63,234 nt of DNA, taken from positions 1 through 63,234 of the forward strand of contig CAMWFQ010000026.1 of assembly GCA_947173495.1 (NCBI GenBank). The letters are read 5' to 3'. The notes under the pieces were generated by a model. The model was not told the DNA's origin. It searched no databases and worked only from the letters and a program-made list of their open reading frames with translations. Positions 62,308-63,234 of this stretch are shown here, in pieces. The stretch comes from an uncultured Lachnospiraceae bacterium (GTDB taxonomy: Bacteria > Bacillota > Clostridia > Lachnospirales > Lachnospiraceae). The translations under genes and the position numbers were made by a program. How positions within the stretch are numbered: position 1 is the stretch's first letter; each line of letters starts with the position of its first letter.

Positions 62308-62745
62308 CTACAGATCCTTTATCATTTTCACATGCAGAATTCCGGCTTCCATGAAAGGGTCTGATTTTATTTGATAACCGCATTTTTCATAAAATTTATA
62401 TGCTTCATACTTGGCATCCATTTCTATCCGCGAGATTCCCATTTCCCGATAGTGATCTTCTATGTATGCAACCGTCTTTCTGCCCAGACCCAGCAGACGA
62501 AATTCCTTCAGGATGCAGAATCTCTGCAACTTAACGACAGACTCTCCTGTCCGTATACATCTCAGCGCACCCACAGACTTCCCTTCATACACGACCAAAA
62601 AGTGATCGCACTCCCCGCCCGGTATATCCTGAGAGTCTACCTCAATCTCCTGTGGAACGCCCCGTTCCAATGTAAAGACCGTATTTCTTATTTTCAGGCA
62701 CTCTGCAAGAAGCTGCGGATCTTTTGCTGTTATGACATTCAACAT
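62308..62745 (-). CDS. GNAT family N-acetyltransferase
   Basis: This 145-residue protein has the GNAT acetyl-CoA loop LKEFRLLGLGRKTVAYIED and the C-terminal EAYKFYEKCGYQIKSDPFME, like the ElaA/YjcF-type branch. The ATG at 62745 has GGAGGGG upstream and was preferred over the ATG at 62760 that overlaps it. The gene is tail-to-tail with the sensor kinase, five bases apart. The substrate is unknown. Confidence 0.85.
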   Translation of the reverse strand: MLNVITAKDPQLLAECLKIRNTVFTLERGVPQEIEVDSQDIPGGECDHFLVVYEGKSVGALRCIRTGESVVKLQRFCILKEFRLLGLGRKTVAYIEDHYREMGISRIEMDAKYEAYKFYEKCGYQIKSDPFMEAGILHVKMIKDL

Positions 62746-62785
62746 TTTAAACCCCTCCATTCAGAAGCACACTGCTTTCGTCAGC

Positions 62786-63234
62786 CTAAAGCTTCCGGAG
62801 GAATTTACGGATGGTCGCTACATCTTCCTCCAGCTCCTCAGCAATTACCTCCGGGCTTTTTCCTTTGGCCGTTTTCTTGCGGATCTGTTCAAGTAAAGTG
62901 GCCTCGCGTCCTTCTGCGAGTCCTTCCGCCCTTCCTTCCTCAAATGTATGCCGTAAGTGTTTCTTCTCATCATATTCTGTCAGAAAAATCATTTCAAGCA
63001 CCTCGCTTTTCTCTGTCCTTAAGATATCTCTGAGGATCCCCTTCTCTATGCAACGGTCTATGGCTGACTGTACTGCCTCCTGACGGCTTAACCCTGTCTG
63101 CATGCCGGCCTCTATCTCCGATACAAACTCGGAGTATTCCCACAGCCTCCGGCATTTCCCCATAAGCTCTCCGTTATGTCCGCGCCTGATGTTCAATACC
63201 CTGCAGGTGCATTCCAGACAGCCGCTTCCCCTCC
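62786..63234 (-). CDS. Rpn-type nuclease/putative transposase, 3' part (runs off the window)
   Basis: The frame continues to the window edge with ECTCRVLNIRRGHNGELMGK. Only the C-terminal part is seen: helices with TGLSRQEAVQSAIDRCIEKG, 'EMIFLTEYDEKKHLRHTFEE', and a GRAEGLAEGREATLLEQIRK tail with a repeated EG pattern. This matches the tails of Rpn family recombination-promoting nucleases (PD-(D/E)xK type), whose catalytic N terminus would lie beyond the window. A TTG at 63196 could be read as a start but is internal. Confidence 0.75.
   Translation of the reverse strand, partial: RGSGCLECTCRVLNIRRGHNGELMGKCRRLWEYSEFVSEIEAGMQTGLSRQEAVQSAIDRCIEKGILRDILRTEKSEVLEMIFLTEYDEKKHLRHTFEEGRAEGLAEGREATLLEQIRKKTAKGKSPEVIAEELEEDVATIRKFLRKL

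Overview
The window looks like chromosome from a gut-type Lachnospiraceae (Clostridia). It carries Firmicutes ribosome binding sites, type III glutamine synthetase, a B. subtilis yrr-like housekeeping cluster (ireB, ruvX, DUF1292, rnj, mltG-like, trmR, trhP), LplB/YtcP-type sugar ABC transporters and mobile DNA of the Tn1549 and Tn4451 kind. No species can be named from the sequence alone. No tRNA, rRNA or CRISPR array was seen.

Layout. (1) 1-18.9 kb is a decayed, nested mobile region. The outer layer is a Tn1549-like conjugative element: replication initiator, DUF5348, PcfB, VirD4 coupling protein, a truncated Maff2, a membrane XRE regulator with a lipoprotein, the orf7/orf8-type sigma and HTH pair, and a flavoprotein. 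Its virD4 gene is split by an 11.1-kb integrative mobilizable element at 4272-15373. The break can be read to the base: joining the flanks at a shared GG (CC on the + strand) restores the virD4 frame. The inner element holds a large serine recombinase, a CHC2 primase-like protein, a VapE-like helicase, a MobV relaxase with a candidate oriT, a small serine resolvase, TnpV, an XRE regulator and, at its edge, an Abi_2/AbiF-type HEPN gene followed by a compact promoter-RNA-terminator unit. (2) 18.9-20.4 kb is a second serine recombinase lacking its catalytic N terminus, at the outer element's edge.

(3) 20.6-38.1 kb is a polysaccharide utilization locus: lipoprotein sugar-binding protein, two permeases, GH95, a solute-binding-like protein without signal peptide, GH2-malectin, a CE15-like esterase, a membrane AraC sensor-regulator and GH31. 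The enzymes lack signal peptides, so imported oligosaccharides are probably trimmed inside the cell. GH95, GH2 and GH31 together fit a fucosylated, galactosylated, xylosylated substrate such as xyloglucan fragments, but this is inference.

(4) 38.3-54.9 kb is core chromosome: a C39-like cysteine peptidase fold, glnN, the yrr-like cluster, mtaB, an HPr-like protein without the active histidine, thiI with a cysteine desulfurase, rsmE-prmA, nudC and an aldo/keto reductase. (5) 55.0-62.3 kb is a second sugar ABC locus with a cytoplasmic beta-propeller, transcribed divergently from a YesMN two-component system that probably controls it. A GNAT acetyltransferase and the 3' part of an Rpn-type nuclease gene close the window.

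Two dispersed intergenic repeat families were found. The more striking one occurs three times, always in the transcribed orientation (twice between the binding-protein gene and the first permease gene, once in the glnN leader), and keeps a stem while changing its sequence.
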